The position numbers were made by a program, and so were the translations under genes. Positions 52,938 to 63,664 of a DNA stretch of 64,000 nucleotides are shown here, in pieces. Each line of letters starts with the position of its first letter. The stretch's first letter is position 1. This stretch comes from an uncultured Tropicimonas sp. (GTDB lineage Bacteria > Pseudomonadota > Alphaproteobacteria > Rhodobacterales > Rhodobacteraceae). Location: NCBI GenBank assembly GCA_947497945.1, contig CANMIP010000004.1, positions 186,001-250,000 of the forward strand, written 5' to 3'. The notes under the pieces were generated by a model, which saw nothing but the letters and a program-made list of their open reading frames with translations, made no database searches and was not told the DNA's origin.

Positions 52938-53473
52938 AGGCGTCTCCCCAATGCATCGGCCTCATTCGGTGCGGCGGCCCGCACTCCAAACCCATAATGC
53001 GACAGGAGGACCACCAAAGGATAGGCCGCCGCCGTGAAAAGTGATCGCAGAAGCGCAAGGCCCAACGGCGGCCGTTCCGCCACGAGGAGCCCGAGCGCGA
53101 CCTGGTTGAGCGCGACCATCCCCACCATGACCGCCGTCACCAGCGCCCATTCGAAGGGAAAGGGCATGGCGCGCGACATGTCCCGGCGCGAGCGAAGCAT
53201 TTCCGCGCCCCCGATCATCAGCGCCGCGCCGAGCCCTGGCGGACGCTGGAGGAGCAGGTCGAGAAACAGGAACAGCGCCGCGAGCAGCGGCACCGGAACG
53301 TAGGACGGACGGCGCAGGACCCAGGCAAAGGTCAGCGCGATGGTGAGATCGGCGCCGGGCAACCGCCCGGCCTGCCCGCCAAGCGGCAACATCTGGAAGA
53401 AGGCGAGCAGCAGGATCAGGGTGGAGAACAGCAGCCGGTACCCCCAGGTGCGGGCGGTGATCGGATCAACCAT
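52934..53473 (-). CDS. mreD: Rod shape-determining protein MreD
   Basis: This 179-residue inner-membrane protein has five or six hydrophobic segments and little conserved sequence, as typical of MreD. Identification rests on its position between mreC and mrdA and on hydrophobicity. The start overlaps the mreC end by eight bases. Confidence 0.85.
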   Translation of the reverse strand: MVDPITARTWGYRLLFSTLILLLAFFQMLPLGGQAGRLPGADLTIALTFAWVLRRPSYVPVPLLAALFLFLDLLLQRPPGLGAALMIGGAEMLRSRRDMSRAMPFPFEWALVTAVMVGMVALNQVALGLLVAERPPLGLALLRSLFTAAAYPLVVLLSHYGFGVRAAAPNEADALGRRL

Positions 53474-54398
53474 CGCCCGGCTCCGGCGCCGCGCCTTCCC
53501 CGGCAGTCTCGTCAGGAACCGGCTCTGGCACAGGTTGCGGCGGCACGATCAGCCCGCCGGTATCGGTGATGACCTCGCCCCTGTGGCTGCGCAGCACACG
53601 CAGGAATTCCAGCTGCTCGTAATCGGCCGCCAGCCAGACGCGAAACCGTCCATCCGGCCCGAGCGCGAGCTGCCCGACCAGCATGCCCGACGGAAAGACC
53701 CCCCCATCGCCGGAACTGACCACGCGGTCGCCGGGCTTGATCGCGTCGAGATCCTCGATGAAGTCCAGCGTCGGCGCCGCGGTGTTGTCGCCGGCGAGAA
53801 TCGCCCGCTGGCCGGAGGGCTGGATCGTCACCGGCAGGCGGCTGGCAGCGTCGGTCAACAGGATCACGCGGGATGTGGTCTTGCCCACACCGGAGATCCG
53901 CCCGACCAGCCCCAGCCCGTCCATCGTTGCCCAGCCATCCTTGACCCCGTCATGCTCACCGACATTGAGAAGCACGGATTGCCGGAAAGGTGAGCCGGAA
54001 TCGGCCACGACGACACCGGAAACGGAGGTCAGCTTCGGGTCCAGCCGGACATTGTTGAGCGCCAGCAGCTTGGCGTTTTGCTGCTCGAGCTGAACGGCAG
54101 CCTCTTTCCAGGCCTTCATCTGCTGCAGCTCGCGGCGCAGGTCCTGGTTCTGCTGGTAGATCCGCTGGTAGGACTGGAAATTGTCGATCATGCCGGCAAA
54201 TTGTGCCATCGGCACCGAGGCCCATTCGAAACCGGGAACGACCCTGTCGACAAGGTTGGCCCGGAACCTCTCCACGCGTGGAGAATCGATCCGCCAGACG
54301 AGGAAGACCGCGAGGCAGAACAGCACCAGCGCGCCGACGAAAATGCGGCGCACGGGGCGGACATAGTCGATATCCGAATGGTTGCGGTTCTGTGCCAA
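53466..54398 (-). CDS. mreC: Rod shape-determining protein MreC
   Basis: This 310-residue periplasmic scaffold of the elongasome has a transmembrane helix at about 20-37, a coiled coil (about 75-105) and a double beta-barrel core with VSGVVVADSGSPFRQSVLLNVGE and GLVGRISGVG, family hallmarks. A Pro/Glu-rich tail ends the protein. It lies 42 bases after mreB. Confidence 0.92.
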   Translation of the reverse strand: MAQNRNHSDIDYVRPVRRIFVGALVLFCLAVFLVWRIDSPRVERFRANLVDRVVPGFEWASVPMAQFAGMIDNFQSYQRIYQQNQDLRRELQQMKAWKEAAVQLEQQNAKLLALNNVRLDPKLTSVSGVVVADSGSPFRQSVLLNVGEHDGVKDGWATMDGLGLVGRISGVGKTTSRVILLTDAASRLPVTIQPSGQRAILAGDNTAAPTLDFIEDLDAIKPGDRVVSSGDGGVFPSGMLVGQLALGPDGRFRVWLAADYEQLEFLRVLRSHRGEVITDTGGLIVPPQPVPEPVPDETAGEGAAPEPGDG

Positions 54399-54440
54399 GC
54401 AGCCAAGCTCCGGTCAGACGGCCGGCCGAAGAGGCCGGCC

Positions 54441-55580
<1,140 letters not shown>

Positions 55581-55719
55581 TCAATGGAGGGGCCATAGGC
55601 GTTCCTTCGCCTGCGCAACAGAACTGCCCGAGGGAAGCATTTCTCCCTTTGTCCCTGCGAGCGCTGTCCGTAATGTCGCCGGGGGAGACCCTGCTTCGAT
55701 ATCGCACTGGAACCAGACC

Positions 55720-57156
55720 ATGATTTGCCTACGAGATTTTCTGTCCGGCCTTTTGTTGACACTCGCGCTCATCGGCGCGCCGGTCGTCGCGCTCGCGCAG
55801 GCCAGTGACGCGCCCGCAGAGGCAGCCGCCCCGGCCAAAAATGGCGCTACGGAGCAACCGGCGACCGAGCTGCCCGGGGCCCTCACCGACACGACGATTC
55901 CCCTGGACGAGTTCAAGCTCCGCCTGCTCCCGCTGACCCTTGATGAACTGACCGCCCTGGCAAAAGCCTGGCAGGGTATCGTCCAGAAACAGACCCAGGC
56001 GGCCGTGGACAAGACGCTCGCGGCCCGCGCCGATGGCGGCTCGCCGAACGATGCGGAAGCCAAGGAGATCGTCGCGCTGACCGACGCCCGGAGCAAGGGC
56101 TTTGCCCGCTTCAGCGCCGTCGTCGACAATTTCGAGAAGAAGGGCGGAGATGAGGCCACGGCCGCCACCTTCCGGGCCTACATGACCGCGATCTCGGTCG
56201 ACGAGAAGCAGCAGGCCGACTTCCGGACCCTGCTTCAGATGGCCTTGAACTGGACGGTCTCGGCGGATGGCGGCATCGGGATCGCGAAGAACGTGATCGT
56301 CGTGCTGCTTGCCTTCCTTGCCCTGATCATGGTCGCCCGGATCGTCCGGAACTATGCGCGCCGGCTCTTCGCGCGGGTGCCGGACCTGTCGAAGCTGCTT
56401 CAGACCTTCCTGACCCTCGTTGTCTACTGGCTCACCATCGCCGTCGGGCTGATGGTCGTCCTCTCAGCACTCGGGGTGGATATCACGCCACTCTTCGCTG
56501 TGGTTGGCGGTGCCTCCTTCATCATCGCTTTCGCCATGCAGGATACACTGGGCAATCTCGCCGCCGGCCTGATGATCATGTTCAACCGCCCCTTCGACGA
56601 GGGCGACTACATCACCGCTGGCGGCACGTCTGGCACGGTCTCTGCCGTTTCCGTTGTCTCGACCAAGGTGAAGACGCCGGACAACCAGGTCATCATTATC
56701 CCCAACTCCAAGGTCTGGGGCGATGTGATCACCAACACCACGGCCTCCGAGATCCGGCGCGTGGACCTGGTTTTCGGCATCGGTTACGACGATTCGATCG
56801 AAGCTGCGCAACGGGTCCTCGAGCAAGTCGTCACGGCGCATGAGAAGGTGCTGAGCGATCCCGCGCCGGTGATCCGGGTCGGCGCGCTCGCCGACAGCTC
56901 GGTCAATTTCATCGTCCGGCCCTGGACCCGCAGCGAGGATTACTGGGGCGTGCTCTGGGACCTGAACCGGTCGGTCAAGGAAGCCTTCGACACCCATGGC
57001 ATCTCGATCCCGTTCCCGCAGGCCGACATGCATATCAAGATGACGCAACCGGTACCGATCCCCCACCAGACGTCGACCAGACAGGTCGGCGGCTCGGAGG
57101 AACCCGATATCGCCAGCGGCGACAGTTCCGAGAACCAGGACGAAGCACGCGATTGA
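55720..57156 (+). CDS. MscS-family mechanosensitive channel
   Basis: This 478-residue protein has a signal peptide (cleavage near residue 26, ALA/QA), a periplasmic region of about 150 residues, then three hydrophobic segments (about 190-275). The pore helix and beta domain follow (AFAMQDTLGNLAAGLMIMFNRPF, then DNQVIIIPNSKVWG). It should release solutes on hypo-osmotic shock. It is divergent from mreB. Confidence 0.92.
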   Translation: MICLRDFLSGLLLTLALIGAPVVALAQASDAPAEAAAPAKNGATEQPATELPGALTDTTIPLDEFKLRLLPLTLDELTALAKAWQGIVQKQTQAAVDKTLAARADGGSPNDAEAKEIVALTDARSKGFARFSAVVDNFEKKGGDEATAATFRAYMTAISVDEKQQADFRTLLQMALNWTVSADGGIGIAKNVIVVLLAFLALIMVARIVRNYARRLFARVPDLSKLLQTFLTLVVYWLTIAVGLMVVLSALGVDITPLFAVVGGASFIIAFAMQDTLGNLAAGLMIMFNRPFDEGDYITAGGTSGTVSAVSVVSTKVKTPDNQVIIIPNSKVWGDVITNTTASEIRRVDLVFGIGYDDSIEAAQRVLEQVVTAHEKVLSDPAPVIRVGALADSSVNFIVRPWTRSEDYWGVLWDLNRSVKEAFDTHGISIPFPQADMHIKMTQPVPIPHQTSTRQVGGSEEPDIASGDSSENQDEARD

Positions 57157-57186
57157 TCCCGGGCGACGAAACACGATCTCGAACCG

Positions 57187-57213
57187 CCGCAAACCATCGG
57201 ATCCGGTTTGCGG
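57187..57213 (+). terminator. Hairpin after the mechanosensitive channel gene
   Basis: CCGCAAACC and GGTTTGCGG form a perfect 9-bp stem with a nine-base loop, 30 bases past the stop. A purine-rich stretch, not T-run, follows, so it may be a Rho-assisted or processing hairpin. Confidence 0.5.
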
Positions 57214-57484
57214 AGGGAGCGGTTGTTTGCCGAGTCGACAGGACAGTGCATCGGTCGCCGTGCCCGCGCCTGCCAATTGGGTGACGCCGCGACGGTTGTG
57301 GCTTGCGCTTGTCCCAGCCGGGTTCGCATGGGGGCAATGCGTCAGGCACGGGTGACAGCAGGGACAGGCAGACATTGGCACAGAGGACCTGCGCCCTTGC
57401 TCCCTGCCTTTGAGCGGTCAGCCGCAAGCTCGGCAAATGGCACGCAACAGACCGACCGGTTATGTGGGCACGCCCTCGAAACAA

Positions 57485-57515
57485 CACGGCCCGCATCGAC
57501 AGGATGCGGGCCGTG
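57485..57515 (-). terminator. leuA terminator
   Basis: On the minus strand a 13-bp perfect stem (CACGGCCCGCATC and GATGCGGGCCGTG, five-base loop) is followed by TTGTTTC. It begins 23 bases past the leuA stop codon. Confidence 0.75.
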
Positions 57516-57538
57516 CCGGGATCTGGAGACGCGAAGGA

Positions 57539-59104
57539 TCAGTGGACCGCGTCGCGATAGTCGATCTCTTTCTGGTCGGTACCGGTCTTCTGGCGCCGAA
57601 TGATCAGCCGGTTGAGCGCCGCAACATAGGCCTTGGCCGAGGCCACGACGGTGTCGGTATCCGCGGACTGGCCGGAAACGATGCGTCCATCCTCTTCCAG
57701 CCGCACGGTCACGGTGGCCTGCGCATCGGTGCCGCGGGTCACGGCATGGACCTGGTAGAGCTTCAGATGCGCATTATGCGGGAAGATCTGCTTCACGGCG
57801 TTGAATGTCGCATCGACGGGGCCATCGCCGGCGGCGGAGACCATGTGATCCACGCCGTCCACGGTCAGCACCAGGTCGGCCGATTGCGGCGCCTGGGTGC
57901 CACAGATCACGCGCAGGAACTTGACCTGCAGCTTCTCGTCCGCCTCGGTGCCGGAATCGCGCATCAGTGCGACCAGGTCGTCGTCATAGACTTCCTTCTT
58001 GCGGTCAGCGAGTTCCTTGAAGCGGACGAACACGTCCTTCAGCTGGTTGTCGCCCAGATCATAACCCAGGTCATGCAGCTTGGCGCGCAGCGCAGCGCGG
58101 CCAGAATGCTTGCCCATGACCAGGTTGGTCGCCGACAGGCCCACATCCTCAGGACGCATGATCTCGAAATTCTGCGGGTTCTTCAGCATGCCGTCCTGGT
58201 GGATGCCGGACTCGTGCGCGAAGGCGTTCTTGCCAACCACGGCCTTGTTGAACTGCACCTGGAAGCCGGAGACATCGGCCACGCGGCGGGAGATGTTCAT
58301 GATCTTGGTGCTGTCGATCCCGGTCGTGTAGGGCATGATGTCATTGCGCACCTTCAGCGCCATGACCACCTCTTCCAGCGCCGTGTTGCCGGCGCGCTCG
58401 CCCAGCCCGTTGATCGTGCATTCGATCTGGCGGGCACCGGCCTCGACGGCGGCCAGCGCGTTGGCGGTCGCCATGCCGAGATCGTTGTGGCAATGGGTGG
58501 CGAAGGTGATCGTATCGGCACCGGGGACGCGCTCCAGCAGCATCCGGATCAGGTCCGCGCTCTCGCGCGGGGCGGTATAGCCAACAGTGTCGGGGATGTT
58601 GATCGTGGTCGCGCCGGCCTTGATGGCAATCTCGACCACGCGGCAGAGATAATCATGCTCGGTCCGCGTGGCATCCATCGGCGACCATTGGATGTTGTCG
58701 CACAGGTTGCGCGCATGGGTGACCGTCTCGTGGATCTTGTCGGCCATCTCGTCCATCGTCAGGTTCGGAATCGCGCGGTGCAGCTCCGAAGTGCCGATGA
58801 AAGTGTGGATGCGCGGGCGCTCGGAATGGCGCACGGCCTCCCAACAGCGGTCGATATCCTTGAAATTGGCGCGGGCGAGACCGCAAATGACGGCGTTTTT
58901 CGACGCCTCGGCGATGTCGCGCACGGCTTCGAAATCGCCCTCCGAGGCGATGGGGAAGCCGGCCTCGATAATGTCGACGCCCATCGCGTCGAGCATCTCC
59001 GCGATCTCCAGCTTCTCGTCATGGGTCATGGTGGCGCCGGGGCTCTGCTCGCCGTCGCGCAGGGTCGTGTCAAAGATGACAACGCGGTCTTGGGGTTTGG
59101 TCAT
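57539..59104 (-). CDS. leuA: 2-Isopropylmalate synthase LeuA
   Basis: This 521-residue enzyme condenses acetyl-CoA with 2-oxoisovalerate, the first committed step of leucine synthesis. The N-terminal TIM barrel has FDTTLRDGEQSPGATMT and metal-binding HCHNDLGMA, followed by a leucine-sensing LeuA dimer domain (about 390-510). The ATG has AAGGA upstream next to a small TTGAAG/CTTCAA hairpin. It is preceded by a leucine-rich leader peptide, indicating attenuation in addition to feedback inhibition. Confidence 0.95.
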   Translation of the reverse strand: MTKPQDRVVIFDTTLRDGEQSPGATMTHDEKLEIAEMLDAMGVDIIEAGFPIASEGDFEAVRDIAEASKNAVICGLARANFKDIDRCWEAVRHSERPRIHTFIGTSELHRAIPNLTMDEMADKIHETVTHARNLCDNIQWSPMDATRTEHDYLCRVVEIAIKAGATTINIPDTVGYTAPRESADLIRMLLERVPGADTITFATHCHNDLGMATANALAAVEAGARQIECTINGLGERAGNTALEEVVMALKVRNDIMPYTTGIDSTKIMNISRRVADVSGFQVQFNKAVVGKNAFAHESGIHQDGMLKNPQNFEIMRPEDVGLSATNLVMGKHSGRAALRAKLHDLGYDLGDNQLKDVFVRFKELADRKKEVYDDDLVALMRDSGTEADEKLQVKFLRVICGTQAPQSADLVLTVDGVDHMVSAAGDGPVDATFNAVKQIFPHNAHLKLYQVHAVTRGTDAQATVTVRLEEDGRIVSGQSADTDTVVASAKAYVAALNRLIIRRQKTGTDQKEIDYRDAVH

Positions 59105-59151
59105 GTGCTTGTTCCTTGAAGTCCTTCAATCCTGTGGCGCGGTAGCCTCAT

Positions 59152-59188
59152 CCTCTGAGCGGACGCGCCGAACCGGCACGCTCAGAGG
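59152..59188 (-). promoter_or_regulatory. leu attenuator-type hairpin
   Basis: CCTCTGAGCG and CGCTCAGAGG form a perfect 10-bp stem enclosing a smaller GCCG/CGGC hairpin. The promoter-proximal arm contains the leader-peptide stop codon, so a terminating or stalled ribosome would change its folding. No T-run follows, so the mechanism may not be simple intrinsic termination. Confidence 0.65.
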
Positions 59189-59271
59189 CGGCTAAGGAGA
59201 AGGAGGAGACCGGCAAGCGGCAGCGCCCGCGCGGAGGCGGGTGCAGAAAGGATATGCCGGTCAGTCGTCAT
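59182..59271 (-). CDS. leuL: Leucine operon leader peptide
   Basis: This 29-codon frame starts MTTDRHIL and ends with five consecutive Leu codons (CTC CTC CTT CTC CTT) then Ser-Arg-Leu and TGA, 77 bases before leuA. Three more Leu occur earlier. Shortage of charged Leu-tRNA should stall the ribosome on the run and relieve attenuation of leuA. No ribosome site precedes the ATG, and a TATAGT box at 59279-59284 would place transcription start at or next to it, suggesting a leaderless message. Confidence 0.8.
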   Translation of the reverse strand: MTTDRHILSAPASARALPLAGLLLLLSRL

Positions 59272-59278
59272 GGGCGCG

Positions 59279-59284
59279 ACTATA
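59279..59284 (-). promoter_or_regulatory. Probable -10 box of the leu leader
   Basis: TATAGT on the minus strand, seven bases upstream of the leader-peptide ATG. A clear -35 hexamer is not evident. Spacing implies initiation at about the A of the ATG. Confidence 0.5.
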
Positions 59285-59447
59285 CGCGGGAAAAGCGGAA
59301 AGAAAAGGTTGAAATCCGAGAAATTGGCACGGGAGGGCTGCGACCGACTGGCGTTCGGCAGCTCGACACCACCATGTCGCGCGAGCAACGGGAACCCGCC
59401 AAGATTCGCTGCGAGCCGGTCACGGGCGTTGGAGTGGAGCGCATACA

Positions 59448-59476
59448 GGCACGGAATCAAGGCCGGAGGCCGCCGT
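59448..59476 (+). repeat. Dispersed intergenic repeat, copy A
   Basis: GGCACGGAATCAAGGCC, GG, AGGCCGCCGT: 27 of 29 bases match the copy at 25127, 34 kb away. Like that copy it lies downstream of a minus-strand gene and upstream of another, in the same orientation. Confidence 0.7.
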
Positions 59477-59653
59477 GCCAGCGCCTGCCCGTCCCGGCGG
59501 GCTGGCGCTTTGTCATCCTCGCGCAACGGATCAAGCTTTCGCGGATTTGGTCGAGCTAAAGTGCCGCCCACAGCTGTCGCGGCGCCATCCCACGGGCAGG
59601 CGCCGGCACGGCTTTTGTTACGCCTCGTGAGCGGCAACGCGGCTTTGTTCAGC

Positions 59654-60520
59654 TCAGGACCGTTGCTCCTCGCTTGGGCGCAGATAGATGAACCAGTAGA
59701 GCAGGCCGACGAAAAGACCGCCGCCAATGATGTTGCCGATGGTCACCGGGATCAGGTTGGCAAAGATGAAGTTGGACCAGGTCAGGTCGGAGAAAGCGGC
59801 GGCGGTCGTGCCCGTGGCTTCCCAGAACTCGGGGCCGGCGAGGGTCTTCGTCATGATCGCCATCGGGATCTGGAACATGTTGGCGACGCAGTGCTCGAAA
59901 CCAGCGGCGACGAACATGGCCACGGGCAGGGTCACGGCAAGGAGCTTGTCGGTCACGCTATGGGCCGAGAAGGTCATCCAGACGCCGAGACAGACCATCA
60001 CGTTGCACATTAGCCCGAGCGCCACGGCCTGGGCGAAATCATGGTGCAGCTTGTGCTGGGCGATCTTCATGTAGTTCAGGCCGAGCTGGCCATCGGCGAA
60101 TTCGTAATGCTTCGCCACCTGCATGATCGCCACGAGGCAGATGCAGCCGACGAAATTGCCCACATAGACCAGGCCCCAGTTCTTGGAGAGCTGCGCCCAG
60201 CTGATCTTGCCGCTCGCCTTGGCGACCACGGTCAGCACGGTCGAGGTGAAAAGCTCGCCGCCGCAGACCACGACCAGCATCAGGCCGAGCGAGAAGGCGA
60301 GACCGCCGAGCATCTTGCTCGCGCCCCAGCCCATGTTCGGGTTCCCGGTCGTGACCACGGTGTAGAAGATGAAGGCGATGCCGATGAAGAAGCCGGCCGA
60401 GACCGCCAAAGCAAAGGCGTTGCGCGGGCGTTTGGTGGCCTTTGCCACGCCAAGATCCTCGGCCTTCTTGGCCATCTCCGGCGGTAGCAAGGCGTCGAAG
60501 CTGTGTTGCTGCATGTCCAT
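59654..60520 (-). CDS. focA: Formate channel FocA (FNT family)
   Basis: This 288-residue pentameric formate/nitrite-type channel has six hydrophobic segments. Family marks are GGLAFSLGLMLVVVCGGELFTS, NWGLVYVGNFVG, the GLMCNVMVCLGVWM stretch and FEHCVANMF with the central His. It lies 51 bases after pflA, consistent with formate export by pyruvate formate-lyase producers. Confidence 0.94.
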   Translation of the reverse strand: MDMQQHSFDALLPPEMAKKAEDLGVAKATKRPRNAFALAVSAGFFIGIAFIFYTVVTTGNPNMGWGASKMLGGLAFSLGLMLVVVCGGELFTSTVLTVVAKASGKISWAQLSKNWGLVYVGNFVGCICLVAIMQVAKHYEFADGQLGLNYMKIAQHKLHHDFAQAVALGLMCNVMVCLGVWMTFSAHSVTDKLLAVTLPVAMFVAAGFEHCVANMFQIPMAIMTKTLAGPEFWEATGTTAAAFSDLTWSNFIFANLIPVTIGNIIGGGLFVGLLYWFIYLRPSEEQRS

Positions 60521-60571
60521 GAATGTTCCCTTTGATGCGGGCGGGCGTTTTCGCCTCTTCGGCCCCGCGTA

Positions 60572-61351
60572 TCAGGTGGTTTCGAGCCCGCGCGCGCGAA
60601 AGATCTCGCGGGCAGACTCGGTGTCGTCATTGCTGGGCGTCGGCGTGTCGCGCAGCTTGTAGTCGAGCCCCAGCTTGTCCCATTTCGAGGTGCCCATCTG
60701 GTGGAAAGGCAGGACCTCGACCAGCTCGACAATATCGCCATAGCTGGCAACCTTGTCGGCCATCTTCGCCACGTCGTCGGGCGCGTCCGACCAACCGGGC
60801 ACCAGCACGTAGCGGATGCGCATCGGCTTGCCCAAGCGGACCAGCCGGTCGGCAAAATCAAGCGTGGGCTGGAGCGGCTGGGCGGTGAGGGCGAGATAGC
60901 GGTCAGGATCGATATGCTTGATGTCCAACATCACGAGGTCGATCGGGTCGAACCACTCGTCGGTGACCTTGCCATGCAGGAAACCCTGCGTGTCGAGCGC
61001 GATATGCAGGCCCCAGCGTTTCTTGATCGCCGCCGCCGTGGCACCGACAAACTCGGCCTGCATCAGCGGCTCGCCGCCGGAAAAGGTCACGCCGCCGGCG
61101 AATTTCAGGAAGCTGGAATACTTGCGGACCTGCCGCAGCATGTCCTTCACCTCGACACGGGTGCCGTTATGGAGCTTCCAGGTGTCGGGGTTGTGGCAGT
61201 AGAGGCAGCGGAACTGGCAACCTGCCATGAAGAAGACGAAGCGCATGCCCGGACCGTCCACCGCCGCCCCCGATTCAACGGAATGCAGAAAGCCGTGGCA
61301 ATCTGCATCATGGATGGCGTCAAAGGCGTCGTCTGGGACCAGGGCGGTCAT
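60572..61351 (-). CDS. pflA: Pyruvate formate-lyase activating enzyme PflA
   Basis: This 259-residue radical-SAM enzyme installs the glycyl radical on PflB. The CxxxCxxC cluster motif is in CQFRCLYCHNPDTW (Cys residues near 50-57) and is followed by GGVTFSGGEPLMQ for SAM binding. It lies 57 bases after pflB, with a hairpin between. Confidence 0.95.
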   Translation of the reverse strand: MTALVPDDAFDAIHDADCHGFLHSVESGAAVDGPGMRFVFFMAGCQFRCLYCHNPDTWKLHNGTRVEVKDMLRQVRKYSSFLKFAGGVTFSGGEPLMQAEFVGATAAAIKKRWGLHIALDTQGFLHGKVTDEWFDPIDLVMLDIKHIDPDRYLALTAQPLQPTLDFADRLVRLGKPMRIRYVLVPGWSDAPDDVAKMADKVASYGDIVELVEVLPFHQMGTSKWDKLGLDYKLRDTPTPSNDDTESAREIFRARGLETT

Positions 61352-61375
61352 GATGTCTTCTCCGGTGGGGTTGGA

Positions 61376-61397
61376 AGGGGCGCCGGAGAGCGCCCCT
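61376..61397 (-). terminator. Intercistronic hairpin between pflB and pflA
   Basis: AGGGGCGC and GCGCCCCT pair perfectly over eight bases with a six-base loop, 11 bases past the pflB stop. Lack of a T-run suggests partial attenuation or mRNA stabilisation, which would favour PflB over its catalytic activator. Confidence 0.5.
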
Positions 61398-61408
61398 CAT
61401 CGTCTGGT

Positions 61409-63664
61409 TTACATCGCGTTGTGGAAGGTCCGGCCGATCACGTCGAGCTGTTGCTCGCGGGTCAGCTTGACGAAGTTCACCGCGTAGCCGGAGACGCGCA
61501 CCGTGAGCTGCGGGTATTCTTCCGGGTGGTCCATCGCATGGATCAGCGTGTCACGGCTGAGCATGTTGACGTTAACGTGGAAGCCGCCGGCATTGGTGTA
61601 GCCGTCAAGGCAGTTGGCAAGGTTGCGCACCTGCTCCTTCTCGGTGTGGCCCATCGAGTCCGGGGTGGCGCTAGCGGTCCAGGATATGCCGTCCTTGGCG
61701 AACTCGTAGGGCAGCTTGGCGACCGACGCACCGGCAGCGACGAAGCCGTTCTTGTCGCGACCGTTCATCGGGTTGGCGCCCGGAGCGAAGGCCTCGCCGG
61801 CCTCGCGGCCATCCGGGGTCGCGCCGGTCTTCTTGCCGTAGACCACGTTGGAGGTGATCGTCAGCACCGATTGGGTCGGCATCGAGTTGCGGTAGAAATG
61901 CGGCTGCCCTTCAACCTTCTTCATGAAGGCTTCGGTGAGCCAGACGGCGATGTCGTCCACCTTGTCGTCATTGTTGCCGAACATCGGGTATTCATCGGCG
62001 ATCTCGTAGTCGACGGCGAGGCCGGCCTCGTTGCGGATGACCTTCACGGTGGAGTGCTTGATCGCCGAGAGGCTGTCGGCGGCGATGGACAGGCCGGCGA
62101 TGCCGCAGGCCATGGTGCGCAGGATCTCGCGGTCATGCAGCGCCATCTCGATGCGCTCATAGGCGTAGCGGTCATGCATGTAGTGGATGCAGTTCAGCGC
62201 CTTGACATAGGTCTTGGCGAGCCAGTCCATGGCGATCTCGAACTTCTCGACGACCTCGTCATATTCCAGCACATCGCCCTTGATCGGCTCCAGGCCGTGG
62301 GCAACCAATTCGCCGGACTTCTCGTCCACACCGCCATTGATCGCGTAGAGCAGCGCCTTGGCGAGGTTGGCGCGGGCGCCGAAGAACTGCATCTGCTTGC
62401 CGATGGCCATGGCCGAGACGCAGCAGGCGATGCCGTAATCGTCGCCCCATTTGGTGCGCATCAGGTCATCGTTCTCGTACTGGATCGCGGAGGTGTCCTT
62501 GGAGACCTTGGCGCAGAAATCCTTGAAGCCGCGCGGCAGCTTGGAGGACCAGAGCACGGTCAGGTTCGGCTCCGGCGCGGGGCCGAGATTGTAGAGCGTG
62601 TGCAGGACGCGCATGGAAGTCTTGGTGACCAGCGTGCGGCCATCCTTGGACATGCCGCCAATGGCTTCGGTCACCCAGGTCGGGTCGCCCGAGAACAGCT
62701 CGTCATAATCCGGCGTGCGCAGGAAGCGGACGATGCGCAGCTTGATGACCATATCGTCGATCATCTCCTGGGCTTCGCTCTCGGTCAGCGTGCCGCGGGC
62801 GAAATCGCGCTCGATATAGACGTCGAGGAAGGAGGAGATCCGGCCGATGGACATCGCCGCACCATTCTGCTCCTTCACCGCCGCAAGATAGGCGAAATAG
62901 GTGAACTGGATGGCTTCGCGCGCGGTGCCGGCCGGCTTCGACATGTCGATACCGTATTTCAGGCCCATCTCGCGCAGCTCTTCAAGCGCGCGATACTGCT
63001 CGGAAAGCTCTTCGCGGTCGCGGATCGTGTCCTCGTTGAACACGGCGTCATCAAGCTCGCGATGCTCGCGCAGCTTGTCGGCCTTGAGGAAGTCGATGCC
63101 GTAAAGCGCAACACGACGGTAGTCGCCGATGATCCGGCCGCGGCCATAGGCATCCGGCAGTCCGGTGATCACGCCGGATTTGCGGCAGGCGATGATGTCC
63201 GGGGAATAGACGTCGAACACGCCCTGGTTGTGCGACTTGCGGTACTTGGTCCAGATCTCGTGGATGGTTTCGTTGGGTTCGAACCCGTAGGCCTTCAGCC
63301 CGTTCTCGACCATGCGAAGCCCGCCATTCGGCATGATGGCGCGCTTGAGCGGCGCATCCGTCTGCAGGCCGACGATGATCTCGAGATCCTTGTTGATATA
63401 GCCCGCGTCATGCGCGGTGATCGAGGAGGCGCGGTCGGAGGAGACGTCGAGAACGCCGGCGGCGCGCTCCTTCTTCAGCAGCACGCTCAGTTCGTCCCAG
63501 AGCGCTGTTGTGCGCTCGGTCGGGCCGGCCAGGAAGCTGTCACCGCCCTCGTAGGGGGTGTAATTTTCCTGGATGAAGTCGCGGACATTGACCGCTTCGC
63601 GCCAGCTTCCTTCGGAGAAATCTTCCCAGGGATCGGCGAGATTGTCTTTGTTCATGGCGTTCAT
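61409..63664 (-). CDS. pflB: Pyruvate formate-lyase PflB
   Basis: This 751-residue glycyl-radical enzyme converts pyruvate and CoA to formate and acetyl-CoA without oxygen. The adjacent catalytic Cys pair is in [18 protein letters not shown] and the radical-bearing Gly is about residue 726 in RVSGYAV near the C-terminus. ATG at 63664 has AGGAG upstream. It heads pflB-pflA-focA. Such an operon implies a facultatively fermentative lifestyle; expression is probably anaerobic, but I could not confirm an Fnr site. Confidence 0.96.
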   Translation of the reverse strand: MNAMNKDNLADPWEDFSEGSWREAVNVRDFIQENYTPYEGGDSFLAGPTERTTALWDELSVLLKKERAAGVLDVSSDRASSITAHDAGYINKDLEIIVGLQTDAPLKRAIMPNGGLRMVENGLKAYGFEPNETIHEIWTKYRKSHNQGVFDVYSPDIIACRKSGVITGLPDAYGRGRIIGDYRRVALYGIDFLKADKLREHRELDDAVFNEDTIRDREELSEQYRALEELREMGLKYGIDMSKPAGTAREAIQFTYFAYLAAVKEQNGAAMSIGRISSFLDVYIERDFARGTLTESEAQEMIDDMVIKLRIVRFLRTPDYDELFSGDPTWVTEAIGGMSKDGRTLVTKTSMRVLHTLYNLGPAPEPNLTVLWSSKLPRGFKDFCAKVSKDTSAIQYENDDLMRTKWGDDYGIACCVSAMAIGKQMQFFGARANLAKALLYAINGGVDEKSGELVAHGLEPIKGDVLEYDEVVEKFEIAMDWLAKTYVKALNCIHYMHDRYAYERIEMALHDREILRTMACGIAGLSIAADSLSAIKHSTVKVIRNEAGLAVDYEIADEYPMFGNNDDKVDDIAVWLTEAFMKKVEGQPHFYRNSMPTQSVLTITSNVVYGKKTGATPDGREAGEAFAPGANPMNGRDKNGFVAAGASVAKLPYEFAKDGISWTASATPDSMGHTEKEQVRNLANCLDGYTNAGGFHVNVNMLSRDTLIHAMDHPEEYPQLTVRVSGYAVNFVKLTREQQLDVIGRTFHNAM

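Larger units (their letters stand above)
57157..57538. other. Gap between convergent mscS-type and leuA genes
   Basis: These 382 bases hold one hairpin near each end (separate entries). The middle shows no gene, RNA or repeat that I can support. Confidence 0.6.
59272..59653. other. Gap between focA and the leu leader
   Basis: These 382 bases hold the leu promoter at the left end and a dispersed repeat at 59448. A long minus-strand open frame crossing the gap merges with the leader peptide but lacks coding evidence. No clear focA terminator was found. Confidence 0.55.

Noticed and set aside
59182-59727. A 181-codon minus-strand frame covering the focA-leuA gap.
   Set aside because: Only the last 29 codons are supported, as a leader peptide with its own ATG and promoter. 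The upstream part crosses a dispersed repeat and the end of focA.
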